A stretch of DNA of 64,000 nucleotides, taken from positions 62,001 through 126,000 of the forward strand of contig JACEFZ010021800.1 in assembly GCA_014155875.1 (NCBI GenBank), read 5' to 3'. Position 1 is the stretch's first letter, and each line of letters starts with the position of its first letter. The translations under genes and the position numbers were made by a program. Of this stretch, positions 10,026-21,505 are shown in pieces. This stretch comes from Cepaea nemoralis. Its lineage: Eukaryota > Mollusca > Gastropoda > Stylommatophora > Helicidae. Below the pieces are notes generated by a model, which was given only the letters and a program-made list of their open reading frames with translations, had not been told where the DNA came from and made no database searches.

Positions 10026-11372
10026 GAGGGAGATTTTTTCAGTGATAACACATTTTTCAAGGTTACCATGTAACCCAAAGTTCACCCAGTGACAGCTGTA
10101 GTTATATGTTGTGTTCAGTTGTGTGTGAGAATATTATAACTACTGATTGTGTGTGTGCGTGCGTGCGCATGTGTGTCGCATGTGTGTGTGTCTGGGGGGC
10201 TAATTGTATTATATATTATATGTGTACATAATTTGTTTGTTCAGGGTTGATACCTTCTGTCTCCTGGATTTTTCTGTTTTAGTCCGCTATTATTAATTAG
10301 CACCTACATTTTACAAGTTTATGAATTAGTATTTTTATCTTACATCCTTTATCTTCTTCGTTTAGAATATCCTATATTAGAACAGTACATTGGTTGTACA
10401 ATTTGCTGACAGATTTCAATCACAAAGTATTTGATGGCATTCCATTGTTTTTTTATTGTTTTTTTTTACATTTTCATACTTGTAATTAATGCATGGTTTC
10501 ATACATTTTTGGCATCAATTTAATTTACCATTGAATTGTTATTCCACCTGCATCCATATGGTTCTGTGGTTTTTTGTTGTTTTTTTAACTACTATCACTT
10601 TGCTCTTGAAGAATGTGTTTAGTGTAGGATTTCTCTCTTTTCATTTATTGGTAAAGATTAAAGGCCAGTAGTTTTCAAGAGTTTTGCACAATTATATGAA
10701 TGCTACACATTGATTATATTGAATGGTTACCACATTACCTGTGGTTATAGAGTGCTTGTTTAAAATTATTATCAAGACTAAACTACAAAAGAAGACCCCA
10801 ATTTCCATGTCTCCCTCTGTCCTTTCCCCCTCATCTCTTTTCCTCCAGATGGCTAGATGAAAGACATCTTTGATCATTCAGCTGCTGACCTGAGTTGGTG
10901 TCTGAAGTGCTATTTTTGTGCACAAGTTCAGTCACGTGTTCAACTTTTGAAGTTATAGATATTTTTATTTAATTGGCTACGCATCAGGGAGCCAAACATG
11001 CTTGACAGGATCAGACCAGAAGAGATGTGTGTTCTCGAATCGTTCTGCATCAACAAATTAACATACATCTGTTAGTTGTTCTCTCATCCCAATCTTTTTC
11101 TGTTTGTTTTTATGGCATAAATGACACTTGCCTGTTGGCCCGCTGGTCATGGGCGGTGGATTTGTACAGCTGACCCGGCTGCCAGGTCGACCTGAGCTAA
11201 CATGGCTACCTGGAAGTGTACTGGAGATAGAAGATGGTTGGATTCTATTGGCCACATCACTGCTGGCGTTCCAATTGGTCTATACAAACATGGGTTCAGC
11301 ACCGTATATGCCCTGAAGGTGGGTAAAAAACAGCCTATATTTTTTTCACTTTTTAATTTTTCTCAATGAGGA
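10026..11372. other. AT-rich unique sequence with a TG/CG microsatellite
   Basis: A TGTGTGCGTGCG tract lies at about 10148-10192 and several T runs at 10440-10600. I see no credible coding exon. Confidence 0.5.
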
Positions 11373-11448
11373 GCAGCTGGCCCGAGAGGCTAGAACGTCA
11401 GACTTTCATTCAGGAGACCCATGTTCGAATCCTCGGTAAGGTGATGGA
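11373..11448 (+). repeat. tRNA-like element (SINE family 2 head)
   Basis: GCAGCTGGCCCGAGAGGCTA (A-box-like) is followed by ATGTTCGAATCCTCGG (B-box) and then T-rich sequence. The match to Pol III internal promoters is good, but it does not fold into a convincing tRNA gene, so a SINE head is likelier than a functional tRNA. Confidence 0.5.
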
Positions 11449-11734
11449 TATTTTTTTCCTTCAGGGACAAAAAGAAAATCCTAGCCTGCATAGTTTGCGG
11501 TGACTGCACTAGCCAGGTGGCCTTGATATCTTAGACCCCCCCCCTCCTCCTTGTCCTACACCGCAAGGTACTACAGGCAGTAGATGACAGTTTGCGGGAT
11601 CTTTGGTGGCCAAGTCTCATTCTGTAGGGAGCTGTAGTCATCCAGCAGCTGGCCTGCTGCCTCTCAGCCCTTTGGTCATGTGTTCACATCCCAATCATGG
11701 GGGATTTTGTTTTATTTACCTCAATTTCCAGTCT

Positions 11735-11990
11735 GAAATGTGTAATCACAGGCTGTACAAGTGGGACACTAGTGGCTTCTGTGTGTCATCACGGGCTGTA
11801 CAGTAAGTGGGACACTAGTGGTTTCTGTCTGTCATCACAGGCTGTACAAGTGGGACTCTGATGGCTTCTGTGTGTCATCACAGGCTGTACAGTTAGTGGG
11901 ACACTTGAGGGTTCTGTGTGTTATCACAGGCTCTACAGTAAGTGAGACACTAGTGGGTTCTCTTTATTATTACAGGCTTTAAAGAAAGTA
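11735..11990. repeat. About 44-bp degenerate tandem repeat
   Basis: Five to six units of GTCATCACAGGCTGTACA followed by GTGGGACACTAGTGG, at 43-46-bp spacing. Confidence 0.88.
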
Positions 11991-12432
11991 TGACATTTGA
12001 GTGTTCTGTGTACATGTGATTACTAGCATCATATCTGCCCCTCATGTACACACATATAAGTGGAAAGAAGAGAGTGTGAGAAAGAAGTCACTTTAAATGT
12101 GATATTGTCTTGTATTCATACGCCAGTGGTCAGAGACACCATTGAAGTCTGAAAGTGTGCAGACGCTGATCATTCTCAAATGTGTATTCTTCATGTAAAT
12201 AAACAAGAATACAAATGTAATAAAACTGATATTACACATTGTCTATTATACGGTAGCCTGTTTGGTTAAGAGCAACAATTGCCATTGTCACTTCTTGGTA
12301 TTTATACAGTCAAGTTATTCCTGGCCATAGCATTATTTTGTGTTCCTTTGATACTGTTCTTCACATGGTTATGTCGCTGACCCTCCCTCATGGGGTGCCA
12401 TAACATATTCTGGGAAATTAAAGAGGCCAGTG
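11991..12432. other. Unique sequence, nothing recognised
   Basis: AT-rich sequence with no support for a gene. Isolated ATAAA motifs near 12195-12225 have no coding region in front of them. Confidence 0.5.
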
Positions 12433-12990
12433 TGACCACATCGCACACTCAGTGTGACCATCACCCACTCAGTGTGACCACATCGCCCACTCAGTGTGAT
12501 CACATCGCCCACTCAGTGTGACCATCACCCACTCAGTGTGACCACATCGCCCACTCAGTGTGACCACATCGCCCACTCAGTGTGATCACATCGCCCACTC
12601 AGTGTGACCATCACCCACTCAGTGTGACCACATCGCCCACTCAGTGTGACCACATCGCCCACTCAGTGTGATCACATCGCCCACTCACTGTGACCACATC
12701 ACCCACTCAGTGTGACCATCACCCACTCAGTGTGACCACATCACCCACTCAGTGTGACCATCACCCACTCAGTGTGACCACATCACCCACTCAGTGTGAC
12801 CATATCACCCACTCACTGTGACCACATCACCCACTCACTGTGACCACATCGCCCACTCACTGTGACCACATCGCCCACTCAGTGTGATCACATCGCCCAC
12901 TCAGTGTGACCACATCACCCACTCACTGTGACCACATCACCCACTCACTGTGACCACATCGCCCACTCACTGTGACCACATCGCCCACTC
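12433..12990. repeat. 20/22-bp minisatellite
   Basis: About 26 units of CTCAGTGTGACCACATCGCC plus CA, with a shorter class lacking the second CA (GACCATCACCC). Long and short units occur in a recurring order in the first half, a sign of multi-unit duplication. Confidence 0.95.
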
Positions 12991-13069
12991 AGTGCTCATT
13001 AGTCTAGAATATGAACCTAGTACTATGTGTCCAGCATGTCACAAGGTTCACTCTTCTTCTGGCTTTTTA

Positions 13070-13586
13070 TCTGTCCAGTCTTTCCAACTTTTTATCTGTC
13101 CAATCTTTCCAACTTTTTATCTGTCCAATCTTTCCAACTTTTTATCTGTCCAGTCTTTCCAACTTTTTATCTGTCCAATCTTTCCAACTTTTTATCTGTC
13201 CAATCTTTTCAACTTTTTATCTGTCCAGTCTTTCCAACTTTTTATCTGTCCACTTTCAACTTTTATCTGTCCAATCTTTCCAACTTTTTATCTGTCCAAT
13301 CTTTCCAACTTTTTATCTGTCCAATCTTTCCAACTTTTTATCTGTCCAATCTTTCCAACTTTTTATCTGTCCAACCTTTCCAACTTTTTATCTGTCCAAT
13401 CTTTCCAACTTTTTATCTGTCCAATCTTCCCAACTTTTTATCTGTCCAACCTTTCCAACTTTTTATCTGTCCAATCTTTCCAACTTTTTATCTGTCCAAT
13501 CTTTCCAACTTTTTATCTGTCCAATCTTTCCAACTTTTTATCTGTCCAATCTTCCCAACTTTTTATCTGTCCAATCTTTCCAACTC
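13070..13586. repeat. 25-bp minisatellite
   Basis: About 20 units of TTTTTATCTGTCCAATCTTT plus CCAAC, with 25-bp spacing (13081 to 13106). All three plus frames are open for about 200 codons because the unit has no stop in any register. Confidence 0.96.
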
Positions 13587-13710
13587 TCACATCGTCACAT
13601 CCCACATTCCTTGGAAATTAGATCTTTAACTGAATGTTTACTGTCTCTTCTTCTCTGAGTTCTTTCTATCTTTTCACCTTCTTCTCTAAGTATATTGTTA
13701 TCTTTTTTCT

Positions 13711-13852
13711 GTTCGCTGACTTTAAACTCAAGCGTAGTCGATACACACTACTTCTAGTACTGCTGGACTGAATTGTGCATGTGGTTTAGCTTTCCCTATT
13801 AATTAACAGTGTCCCTCGCCATCAGGTGAACGCACTCCAACTTCAGAGGTAT
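13711..13852 (-). mobile_element. SINE family 1, 3' portion only
   Basis: On the minus strand: ACCTCTGAAGTTGGAGTGCG, GGCGAGGGACACTGTTAAT, AATAGGGAAAGCTAA, AGTGTGTATCGACTACGC and an AAAGTCAGCGAAC end. These match the 3' half of the 48698 copy. The tRNA-like head is absent, consistent with 5' truncation. Confidence 0.75.
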
Positions 13853-14164
13853 TTTTTTATCTTTTCACTTTCTTTTCCAAGTTCTTTTTATCTTTCCACC
13901 TTCTTCTCAAATTTGTTTTATCTGTCCACTGACAGTATCACTGAAGGAAATATTTAATACTGGTAGAATCTATGAGACTGCCAACATGATAAGAGAAGTA
14001 AATGCATGGGCTTTGATTAGCTAGCACTCAAACTGCAGACCTCAGCAAAGAAGTAAATACTAGGAGAACACATCAGACAAGCTTGGATGGCTAATGTTGA
14101 TCCTAGGGTGGGAATGATGATCAACGTCTATATCCCTGTCCATGGCTTCCTGGGTCTAGACATG
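13853..14164. other. Unique sequence, nothing recognised
   Basis: No supported feature. Confidence 0.5.
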
Positions 14165-14255
14165 TGTTTGTATTTACCATCCATGTCTTTAGAAAGTGAG
14201 TGTATGTCATAGACTCAGTGTTTGTATTTACCATCCATATCTTTAGAAAGTGAAC

Positions 14256-14880
14256 GAATGAACGAACTTTATATTAAAAGGGTAACAAATTGGGCACGCA
14301 GGCCCGCCTTACATTTGGCCCTTTCAATCACTCATCTTTCATTCATCAAATGTGCATGTTACATTAACATAGGGGGAAAAAACATTGTCAAATGGATTAT
14401 GTAAGCATAAACAATGCGTATTACGCATGATACATTCACATGAGAAAACAAAAAAAAACTATCAAATGAAAGTTGTAAACATAAACAGTGCATATTGCAA
14501 TATTGTGAGACACATCCCCCATCCACCCTCATATCCCGCAGCCACCAACACATCCCCCACCCACCAAACCTCCCCGACCCACCCACACATACCTCCACGC
14601 ACTCACACAGAACCAGGCAAACATACATGCCGCCACCCACCCACTGATCCCCACCCACTGATTCCCCCACCCACACATACATCCTCACACACCAAGAAGA
14701 AGACGAAGAAGGAGGAAGAGGAGAAGAAGAAGAAGAAGACATTTCCCCACCCACACACACATCCTCACACACCAATAAGAAGAAGACGAAGGAGGAGGAG
14801 GAGAAGAAGAAGAAGAAGACATTTCCCCACCCACACACACATCCTCACACACCAATAAGGAGGAGGAGGAGAAGAAGAAG
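14256..14880. other. Insertion in the 54-bp array: retroelement-like start plus purine-rich repeats
   Basis: The left part begins ACGAATGAACGAACTTTAT, which looks like the 3' tail of an antisense retroelement. It contains a diverged duplication of about 75 bp (about 14345-14410 and 14440-14505). The right part (14510-14880) is CCCACCCA-rich and then AAGAAGACG/GAGGAG purine tracts, with a 70-bp unit repeated about three times. Confidence 0.5.
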
Positions 14881-15265
14881 AGAGTGAGTGTATGTCAGAG
14901 ACTCAGTGTTTGTATTTACCATCCATGTCTTTAGAAAGTGAGTGTATGTCAGAGACTGACTGTTTGTATTTACCATCCATGTCTTTAGAATGTGAGTGTA
15001 TGTCAATGACTCAATGTTTGTATTTACCATCCATGTCTTTAGTAAGTGAGTGTAAGTCAATAACTTAATGTTTGTATTTACCATCCATGTCTTTAGAAAG
15101 TGAGAGTGTAAGTCAGTGACTCAATATTTGTATTTACCATCCATGTCTTTAGAAAGTGATAGTGTAAGTCAGTGACTCAATGTTTGTATTTACCATTCAT
15201 ATCTTTAGAAAGTGAGAGTGTAAGTCAGTGCCTCAATGTTTGTATTTACCTTCCATGTCTTTAGA

Positions 15266-15325
15266 CCGAGATCTGTGGAGAGCCATGAACGCCTACGCCA
15301 GCCGGCACGGCACTTGATGATGATG
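15266..15325 (+). mobile_element. 60-bp 5'-truncated LINE 3' end
   Basis: The insert reads as the last residues of a LINE ORF2, DLWRAMNAYASRHGT, then stop, followed at once by a (TGA)n/(ATG)n tail. It is bracketed by an 11-bp direct repeat, ATGTCTTTAGA (15255-15265 and 15326-15336), which is the host array sequence. The truncation and duplication fit target-primed reverse transcription. The ATG of the right repeat is ambiguous with the tail. A TGA/ATG-repeat tail is typical of RTE-like clades, which I offer tentatively. Confidence 0.75.
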
Positions 15326-15399
15326 ATGTCTTTAGAAAGTGAGAGTGTAAGTCAGTGACTCAGATGTTTTTATGTTTATATTTACCATTCAGAAAGTGG

Positions 15400-15515
15400 G
15401 TGTGTGAATTCTGTGTCAAGGAAGACAGTATGAAAGTCACTAATAAGGAAGACAGTTTGAAAGTCACTAACAAGGGAGACAGTGTGAAAGTCATTAACAA
15501 GGTATAAAGTGTGAA
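15400..15515. repeat. 30-bp tandem repeat, four units
   Basis: Units of AAGGAAGACAGTTTGAAAGT followed by CACTAACA. Confidence 0.85.
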
Positions 15516-16185
15516 ATGAGAGCTGCTGCAAGATTCCAGACTTCCAGAATGTGATTCTGTAGTGTGTAGACATGGGCAGTAACACCATATTATAATACGT
15601 GTTCTGTTATGCAATCTGCAATGCAACGTAATCTCCCTGCTGTTGTTGTTGTTCATTTAGAGAAAGTTGTTTACATGACCTAGATGTGTGGACATTGTTT
15701 TATTTCTCTTTTTATTAACAATGTTATCTTTGTTTATTAGTCACTGGTTCTAATTACATTGCATTTACACTTATATTCTCTAATTCCTTCTAACCCTGTA
15801 TGTTTTTCTCCGCATGTATTTTGTTGTTTATTTTGCTATTATGGGATATTTTTTTTTTTTAAATACTGCATGTTTTTAACCTAGCTGTGTATATGTACGT
15901 GATAGGAAGTAATACCAGTGTTTTGAAGTTGTACAGCTACATGGAGCGAGGAACAAGAAATGGCAGCAGCACAGGTATAGATTGATGTGCCGCTGTTGCG
16001 TCAGAAATTGAATTCAACATGCAATCAAATGGCAGAATTGGAAATCATGTTTGTCACTGTCAGATTGGATTATTGATCTATCGTTTTGTAGTAATCAAAT
16101 TTATTTACGTTTACACTTTACAAAGCTATAAGCTTTCAAAATACCGATATTCTTTTTGAAACTGTGGTACTTCAATTTTAATTCA
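15516..16185. other. AT-rich unique sequence
   Basis: A stretch at about 15920-15979 ends in a donor-like CAG/GTATAG and reads as short protein-like sequence, but it is too short to call an exon. Confidence 0.45.
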
Positions 16186-16459
16186 CCGCAACAAAGAAGA
16201 ATCCCTTTGAGCCTCATTTGCATCGGTCCGGCAATCATTTATCCGGTTTAGTGTTCGGTGGACTGCTAGACCGATCGATGGATGTTTATTTGTTTGTTTT
16301 GGGCCCGTACCCCTCACTGTCGTCGACAGTGAGGGCCCTACAGGCCCAAAAACTTAAAAACATTCATCGATCGGTCTAGCAGTCCACCGAACACTAAACC
16401 GGAAAATGATTGCCGGACCGATACAAATGAGGCTCGAAGGGATTCTTCTTTGTTTGCGG
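16186..16459. mobile_element. Foldback (hairpin) element, MITE-like
   Basis: Two arms of about 136 bp are near-perfect reverse complements around the centre at 16323 (CACTGTCG-T-CGACAGTG). The left arm starts CCGCAACAAAGAAG and the right arm ends CTTCTTTGTTTGCGG. Differences are single bases or small indels. There is no internal gene. I could not identify a convincing target-site duplication. An assembly inversion artefact is the alternative, but the arm differences argue against a simple mirrored read. Confidence 0.75.
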
Positions 16460-17040
16460 CCGCGTTTCTTCATAAATCTACTACATTGTGAGGTCATTAT
16501 GTCATAATGTAACTTAGTGGTAGCCATAGAATTTGTTTATGGTAAACATGGCAGGCTATTCAAATGCTTTGTCCCTGGAGACGATATGCAAATTATATTT
16601 TGAATGTCATTTATGGAATAAATATGCAGGCCACGATGTGGCAATGTCAAGGTAGAATTGTTTCCCCTGGAAAGTAACATTTGAAAACTTGTTGAAATAA
16701 ATTATAACTTTTTGGGATTTGTTAAAAAGTGCTTACATTAACATGGGAATTAAATCAATAAATGAACAGTGTGGCCTCACTTGTTTTCTTGTGTTCAAAT
16801 TGCTTATATACTATTAACAAATAGCGGGGCTGTCGTATTGACAGAAGAAACCATAGAAAACATTCTGACCAACAACGGAATGTTTTAATCACGTGATTTC
16901 CTAAATCGCCGCAAGGAACAGCTTCACAATGTCACTTTCAATCTTCAAGATTGCGAAATATACCAAAACTGGTTGAAGGGAAAGTCCCAACTGCAGCTTC
17001 CCGCGCTAGAGGACGAGAAACACAATACTGTACTTTGTGG
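16460..17040. other. Unique sequence with a small hairpin
   Basis: AAAACATTC and GAATGTTTT (about 16857-16888) form a short stem, followed by an E-box CACGTG near 16891. No gene seen. Confidence 0.45.
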
Positions 17041-17800
17041 CAAATCCAGCTTTGGGTACCGAGTATCCACCGGGATAAGTGGACAACCCTGGGGACTGAA
17101 TACCACCGGTATAAGTGGACAGCTCTGGGGACTGAGTACCCACCGGGATAAGTGGACAACTCTGGGGACTTTGTACCCACCGGGATAAATGGACATCTCT
17201 GGGGACCGAGTATCCACCAGGATACGTGGACAACCCTGGGGACTGGGTACCCACCGGGTTAAGTGGACAACTCTATGGACTTTGTACCCACTGGGATAAA
17301 TGGACATCTCTGAGGACCGAGTATCTACCGGGATTGTGGACAGCTCTGAGGACTTTGTACCCACCGGGATAAGTGGACATCTCTGGGGACCGATCCACCA
17401 GGATAAGTGGACATCTCTGGGGACCGATCCACTGGGATAATTGGACAACCTTGGGGACTGGGTACCCATCGGGGTAAGTGGACAGCTCTGGGGACTTTGT
17501 ACCCACTGGGATAAATGGACATCTCTGGGGACCGAGTATCCACCGGGATAAGTGGATAGCTCTGAGGACTTTGCACCCACCGGGATAAGTTGACAGTTCT
17601 GGGGACCTAGTATCCACTAGGATAAGTGGACAGCTCTGGGGACTAATTATCCACTGGGATAAGTGGACATCTCTGGAGATCGAGTATGCACCGGGATAAA
17701 GTGGACAACTATAGGGATTGAGTACCCACAGGGTTAAGTGGACAGCTCTTGGGACTTGATAGCCACCGGGGTGAGTGGACAGCTCTGGGATGCTCTTTGC
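17041..17800. repeat. 37-bp minisatellite
   Basis: About 20 units of CCACCGGGATAAGTGGACA followed by GCTCTGGGGACTGAGTA at 36-37-bp spacing (17072, 17108, 17145, 17182). Divergence is moderate. The minus frames are open but follow the 37-bp period, so they are not coding evidence. Confidence 0.95.
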
Positions 17801-18695
17801 TGTTAGCGAGAAAACCACAGAGTAAGGTATACACTTACCACGGGAAAGTAAAAGATTGCTGAAAGATGAGGTACTAGAACAAGTAACACATTTCTTCTAT
17901 TTTCCACATGTAATAACAGATGATAGCAGAAGTGAAACAGAAATAAAAAAGAAATCCTAATGGCCAAAAATGCTTTAAACATCATGATATCAGTATTAAT
18001 ATCTAGAGAGATTAACAACGCATTAACTGATTCAGTGCCGAGACCACTTCAGTGACAAATGGTCTCAGCGCTGGAGCCTATACGCCATTTTAGTGACAAG
18101 ATCTTGATAGTTCGTTATTTGTTTCATTTCGCGTATCTTCCTTAATTGCAATGCCCTGTAAATGACGTTTTACACCGGAAGGTCTTTCGTTTCAAAACAG
18201 GCCACGAGACAAAGAAAATATATAAACTTTGTGCAGGAATTTCTAGTTAAGTTGTGGTTACCTTTCTGATTTTAGAAATGGCAACTACCTTGGTTTTCGG
18301 CCTCGCATATTTATATTAGATAATAGTTTTAAACAATGTTAGATTATAGTTAATCTGATTTAAAGGACTTTGTGAAATATTCTAAACTGATAGCACGTGG
18401 TAAAGTGGTTATTCAGTAAAAAATAAATTATGTAGCAGGCATTCAGAAAGGAAAACAAAACTAACCGTGAAAATTCGTCATCATGTTGAATTATGCTCGC
18501 ACTAATGGGCCACACTTTTGCCCCTAAATTTGCTATGCCTAACACAGATTGGCTGAATAATATTTAAATAATTAAATTTACAAGAATAATAATTATAACT
18601 AAATTAAAAAATAGTGTAACTATTGTTTCTCAGTAGAAAACGGTCAAAACCTGCCTCGTGTTTTGTTTTCCTGACATGTTCCATTGTGTGTAACA
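17801..18695. other. AT-rich unique sequence
   Basis: No tandem repeat or coding motif that I can support. Confidence 0.5.
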
Positions 18696-18768
18696 ATGAT
18701 GCGCTTCAAAATATGTTTTGTGTTTTATTGGAGTTATGGAGCAGTTCTAGTGATATTCGTGAAGAAAG
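18696..18768 (+). CDS. Candidate first exon encoding a signal-anchor-like N-terminus
   Basis: Two consecutive ATGs in a good context (AACA before the first) open a frame beginning MMRFKICFVFYWSYG and continuing AVLVIFVKK. It has a basic residue and then about 18 hydrophobic residues, as in a signal peptide or type II signal anchor. The sequence AAAG/GTGTGT at 18768/18769 could be a splice donor in phase 1. Unspliced, the frame stops after 46 codons. No partner exon was recognised. Confidence 0.2.
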
Positions 18769-19139
18769 GTGTGTATGTATCATTATTCAGTAAATTATAT
18801 TGGATTATCATTAGCGATTACGATGTAGTGCCTTGATAAGTGGAAATTTCACGTAATTGTCACCCGTCTTCATTTTTCTTAAAAACATCTGTAATATTAT
18901 TATTACATTTCCAACCTGTAGTAATAGTAGCAATGTCAACGTGTTCCTTATGAAGTCGTCTTTAATTTGATATATAATACAGTATATTTGCTATTGATTT
19001 AAACATTTTTAGAGCATTATTGTGACACACCCCTACATCCCATTTTCTGCCATCAATTTCTGCTTGGGTCAAACCCACTTTTTGTTTGGCACTGAATCAG
19101 TTAAAACTTTAAGTTGTCAAATGTTATATGTATTTAGCA

Positions 19140-19510
19140 TATGGTGCGGAAGCCTGGACAATGAACAAGCAATTAGAAAGTCTAATAGAGGCTCCGGAGA
19201 TATACAGAAGAATATGTCGTATTTTGTGGAAATAAAAATAATCAAATACAGAGGTTCTAGAAAAACTAGGAATGAAAAGAGAGTTAATGAAAGAAATAAA
19301 AAAAGTGAAATATTTTGGCCACGTTGAAAGTCAAAACACTGATAAAAACCACCCTGCAGGGCAAGATTGAAGGCAAACGAGCAAGAGGTAGACAACGAAT
19401 ACAAGTGGCAAGATACCACCAAGAGAGGGACAGAATGTACAATGAAGGCGATTGACAGACAGTGTTAGAGATTCATTGCAGCCAACTTTCATTCTGGAGA
19501 CAGCACCTGA
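19140..19510 (+). mobile_element. Decayed LINE reverse transcriptase, C-terminal part
   Basis: The conceptual reading starts YGAEAWTMNKQLESL and continues TEVLEKLGMKRELMKEI, KYFGHV, then after a frameshift TLQGKIEGKRARGRQRI. This order (YG.E.WT, EVL, YLGHV, GKI.GKR.RGR) is the common C-terminal signature of many animal non-LTR retrotransposon polymerases. Two in-frame stops follow ILWK and at least one frameshift is present, so it is dead. Confidence 0.75.
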
Positions 19511-19599
19511 TTGATTGAAAAACTGAGCACATGGTTCACAGCCACGTGCGGGTGGAAATCAAGAGAAAACTGCCACATATGCTTCCCAAGAAACTTAAC

Positions 19600-20020
19600 A
19601 TGGAAGCCGGTAACGTTGATTAGGTTAAGCGGGAAGACAGACCGAAGAAATGGAAGTCACCAAGATATGACGACATACCACCAGAACTAATCCAAGCAGA
19701 AGGAGAATGCATATCTACCATACATTGTGTATGAAGATCTGAAATAGCGACATATGGCCCAACGTATGAAGGAGAATAATCTACATCCAACTACCAAAGA
19801 AAGGAAATTTAGATCGGTGCACCAATTATTGAACTATCCTACTAATGAGTTATGTTAGTAAAACCCTCCTGTAAATCATTATACAGAGGATTGAAGATAA
19901 GTTAAACAATGAATTGTTGAGAACAAGCGTCTTGGCTATGGCTGATAATTTTATTTTTGGAAATAAATGAAAAAGAATGGTATAACTGCCGACACAATAT
20001 GATGATCTAACACTTCACAT
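19600..20020 (+). mobile_element. Decayed LINE reverse transcriptase, N-terminal RT blocks
   Basis: Fragments read KWKSPRYDDIPPELIQAEGE, then LPKKGN and CTNY.TILLMSYVSK and so on, the usual N-terminal RT blocks (PG.D.IP.EL, PKKG....NYR.I.L). Stops and frameshifts interrupt it. Because it lies after the C-terminal piece at 19140, this is a second, separate insertion. Confidence 0.65.
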
Positions 20021-20115
20021 AGCCAGTATAAACCCAGACAAAGCATCGGTTGTGTGCTACTCTCTGGTTCACGGGTTTGACTGCCGACACAATATGATGA
20101 TCTAACACTTCACAT

Positions 20116-20361
20116 CTTTATTTTTTTTTTCATATCCTTTGCAGGACTTAGCTGTCAACACCAGCATCTTTCAGCTGTATGTTGATTTCTTGGCAAGATT
20201 ACGCTCAGTAGTTTGCCATTGCTTTCTGAGCGGCCGGCTCACATACCCCGTAAGTTACCGGTGCGATTCGAACCACTGCTGATTCTAACCGTCATCACGT
20301 TTACCGACGAGAGTATACGAGATTACGGAGAAAAGTCATAACCTCTAAGCCACGAAGCCGG
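20116..20361 (-). mobile_element. tRNA-like SINE with 14-bp target-site duplication
   Basis: On the minus strand the element starts with AGCCGGCTTCGTGGCTTAGA (A-box), has GTGGTTCGAATCGC (B-box) and ends in an A-rich tail (the T run at about 20120-20130 on the plus strand). It is flanked by CTAACACTTCACAT at 20102-20115 and 20362-20375. It sits inside LINE-derived sequence that recurs on both sides (CCAGACAAAGCATCGGTTGT at about 20035 and 20395). Confidence 0.8.
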
Positions 20362-20399
20362 CTAACACTTCACATCACATAGCCCGTATAAACCCAGAC

Positions 20400-21469
20400 A
20401 AAGCATCGGTTGTGTGCTACTCCCTGGTTAATGGGATTGTCAAGGCAGATGTCCCATGTATTATATTGAATGAATGTCCTCTTATTTGAGAGAGTAAATT
20501 GAAGTACTTGGGTGTCACCTTCGACGGGTGTATGTATTTTAAAGATCATATGGTGGCTTTGTTGGTGAAGGCTGGCAGGGAACTTTATGCTTTGAGGGCG
20601 ATGGCAGTAACCGGGGTAGAGCAGAGGATGCTGTACAGGCTCTTTCAGCAGTTAATAATTTCTGTCATTGAGTATGGTTTGGGGCTGCTGACAGTATCGA
20701 AGAGCCAGCTTGAAAGCTTGGAGCGCATACAAACTGCGGCCATGCGTGTGATTCTGGGGTGCACATCAGACATACCTCTTATGTTAATGAGGCATATCCT
20801 GGCGATACCAACAATGGCGGATAGGCATAGGGTCCTTCAGGCCAAATGGTACCTGAGAGTTGCTGCAGATAGGGATCACCCCCTGCATGAAACCATGGAT
20901 ATGGTCAAGGGTCATAGACTAAGACGAGGCAGATCCTGGATGGCACAGGCGGAAATATCTATGCGCCAGGTCTGTGATCTAGAGACTATCAATCGTGAAA
21001 AAGAGTGGGTTGAATTACCGGCAGACAGGACGGACTGGCACAATGAAATAGTAGCACTGGGCCGTGAGTGCAGAAAATGGGCAGCATACCACGCAGAATT
21101 TGAGGTGCGACAACTGATCCAACGTAATACACATCAAGGTGACACAGTGATCTACACTGATGAGTCATTGGTGCGAAACAGGCGGAGTGGTTGGGGTTTC
21201 ATTGCAAAGACTAATGGACGAGTCTTGAAAAAGGAGAGTATGGCATATGAGACTACGACCTCCAGCATGAGAATGGAGGTGGAAGCAGTGATAGGAAATT
21301 CCGTTGGTTAGAGGAGACCACTGCAACACACATAGTCTTCATCACGGACTCAAGGAGTATGCTTAGTAAAGTGGAGAAAGGAATGTTTCGTGTGGAATAG
21401 TTCATCTCGCTTCAGAGGTCACATTGTAAAAATTGTATGAATGTTTTGCCCTGGCCATGATGTGGGAGG

Positions 21470-21505
<36 letters not shown>

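Larger units (their letters stand above)
14165..15360. repeat. 54-56-bp minisatellite, interrupted
   Basis: Units contain TTTGTATTTACCATCCATGT and CTTTAGAAAGTGAGTGTA. Spacing is 54 bp at 14927, 14981, 15035, 15089, then 56 bp. Two units at about 14165-14255 are separated from the main block (14880-15360) by about 620 bp of unrelated sequence. A 60-bp LINE tail interrupts it at 15266. Confidence 0.9.

Noticed and set aside
11373..11448. Functional tRNA gene
   Set aside because: Internal A- and B-box-like motifs are present, but the arms do not pair well and related fragments occur elsewhere, so a SINE head is more likely.
14359..14858. Frames of about 158 codons on both strands (poly-Lys/Arg/Glu versus poly-Ser/Phe)
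   Set aside because: Purine-rich simple repeats.
15920..15979. Possible small exon ending in CAG/GTATAG
   Set aside because: About 20 codons with no clear acceptor tract. Too little to support.
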